This document shows positions 7,249-7,856 of a DNA stretch of 7,856 nucleotides, piece after piece. The notes beneath the pieces were generated by a model. That model searched no databases and was not told where the DNA came from. It saw nothing but the letters and a program-made list of their open reading frames with translations. Each line of letters begins with the position of its first letter. Position 1 is the stretch's first letter. Source of the DNA: Halieaceae bacterium UBA3479 (GTDB lineage Bacteria > Pseudomonadota > Gammaproteobacteria > Pseudomonadales > Halieaceae); NCBI GenBank assembly GCA_002377985.1, contig DFQW01000059.1, forward strand, positions 1 to 7,856, read 5' to 3'. A program made the position numbers and the translations under genes.

Positions 7249-7275
7249 GCCTGCCGCTGGCAGGCCCCGGTTTTT
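7249..7275 (+). other. Short perfect inverted repeat followed by a T-run (terminator-like on the plus strand)
   Basis: GCCTGCC (7249-7255), loop GCT, and GGCAGGC (7259-7265) form a perfect 7-base-pair stem, followed by CCCGG and TTTTT (7271-7275). Read on the plus strand it resembles an intrinsic terminator, but 5 bases separate the stem from the T-run and no plus-strand gene precedes it. In minus-strand mRNA the hairpin lies between the oxidoreductase stop and the transglycosylase start, without a following U-run. It could be a chance repeat, an mRNA-stability hairpin or a terminator of antisense transcripts. Confidence 0.35.
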
Positions 7276-7856
7276 CAGGCAACCCGGCAGTCCAAGAGTA
7301 ACTTACCAAAATGCCCGCCTGACTGCATATGCTGGTGGGCTTCCAATACGGCCTTGAGCGGATAGGTTGCCTCCACTATCGGCGTGATGTCGCCAGCGAT
7401 GACGGCAGGCCAGATATGCGCGCGAATCGACTGGAAGCACCGTGCGCGCGTGGCTGTTTCTAGCCGTCGCAGGGTGCTGCCCGTAAGGGTAAGGCGCTTC
7501 ATGAACACGGTGGCCAGATTGATCTCGCTTTGCATCCCCCGCATGACGCCAATACAGACAATGCGACCATCCTGCGCCGCCAATTCCAGATTGGTTTGCA
7601 TCAGGTCACCACCGGCGATATCCAGAATCACATCGATTTTGCCGGCATAGCCCGCTTGCTTGAACTGCTCAAGCAAATCTCCTTCGCGGTGGTTGGCGAC
7701 ATAATCGGCACCCAGCTTCGCTGCCGTCGCACAGCGCGCCTCGGACCCTGCCGTAGACAGTACAGTTGCACCCATGGCGCGCGCCATTTGAATGCCAATG
7801 GACCCGATGCCACTGCTACCGCCGTGGATGAGCACGGTTTCGCCGGCCGTGAGTCG
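7275..7856 (-). CDS. NAD(P)H:quinone oxidoreductase, zinc-free MDR superfamily (PIG3/QOR-like), C-terminal part (5' end outside window)
   Basis: This is 193 residues open to the right edge; the reading frame continues through base 7856, and the GTG at 7835 is an internal Val codon. It is the C-terminal part of a medium-chain reductase that transfers electrons from NADPH to quinones or other carbonyl compounds in the cytoplasm. The Rossmann motif is HGGSSGIGSIGIQMA (11-25 of the fragment), followed by LGADYVANHREGDL, DVILDIAGGD, DGRIVCIGVMRG, LKRLTLTGSTLR-like wording (MKRLTLTGSTLR), and a C-terminal HMQSGGHFGKLLL. These match the PIG3 (TP53I3)-like branch. The MDR structural-zinc region would lie in the missing N-terminal half, so absence of zinc is inferred from the branch. 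It precedes the transglycosylase gene by 64 bases on the same strand. The true substrate is unknown. Confidence 0.9.
   Translation of the reverse strand, partial: RLTAGETVLIHGGSSGIGSIGIQMARAMGATVLSTAGSEARCATAAKLGADYVANHREGDLLEQFKQAGYAGKIDVILDIAGGDLMQTNLELAAQDGRIVCIGVMRGMQSEINLATVFMKRLTLTGSTLRRLETATRARCFQSIRAHIWPAVIAGDITPIVEATYPLKAVLEAHQHMQSGGHFGKLLLDCRVA

Noticed and set aside
7211..7309. N-terminal extension of the transglycosylase frame up to 7309
   Set aside because: It would overlap the end of the oxidoreductase gene and bury the lipoprotein signal peptide 33 residues inside the protein. The ATG at 7210 places basic residues and the hydrophobic segment at the N-terminus.
1..7856. Search for a new defence, mobile, CRISPR or biosynthetic system
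   Set aside because: All genes belong to recognisable housekeeping, envelope or redox families. There are no array-like repeats, integrase, transposase, toxin-antitoxin pairs or atypical-composition islands visible.

Overview
This window reads as an ordinary, densely coding chromosomal stretch from a free-living Gram-negative proteobacterium. Evidence for a Gram-negative cell is an outer-membrane beta-barrel protein, two probable lipoproteins and an MltF-type murein transglycosylase. The mix of families suggests a marine gammaproteobacterium, perhaps of the Halieaceae/OM60-NOR5 type. That placement is inference from remembered family resemblance and was not tested by any search. There are no RNA genes, insertion sequences, CRISPR arrays or phage genes, and no gene-free stretch longer than about 110 bases.

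Layout. At the left edge is the 3' end of a D-2-hydroxyacid dehydrogenase gene (+). It meets, tail to tail, a three-gene minus-strand cluster transcribed from right to left: glutathione reductase (gor), a TauE/SafE-type membrane permease, and a DUF4136-type lipoprotein. Spacings within the cluster are 3 and 25 bases. A 112-base divergent intergenic region separates gor from a plus-strand pair: a DUF481-family outer-membrane protein and, 20 bases later, a short RNase J-like metallo-beta-lactamase/beta-CASP nuclease. The nuclease gene converges, with a 15-base gap, on a minus-strand gene for an MltF-like transglycosylase with a periplasmic-binding-protein-like domain and an SLT domain. Upstream of that, on the same strand and cut by the right edge, is a quinone oxidoreductase of the zinc-free MDR (PIG3-like) type.

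How the genes may fit together. The gor cluster joins thiol redox balance to a permease family that includes exporters of sulfite and other sulfur-containing anions, which makes a thiol/sulfur theme plausible but unproven. The other genes are envelope maintenance (DUF481 protein, transglycosylase, lipoprotein), RNA turnover (RNase J-like) and general redox metabolism, with no evident shared pathway.

I looked for a novel multi-gene system and did not find one. The points most worth checking are the RNase J-like protein without the usual C-terminal domain, the lysine replacing an arginine at the NADPH-phosphate site of glutathione reductase, the gor-permease-lipoprotein cluster, and small signals in two intergenic regions.
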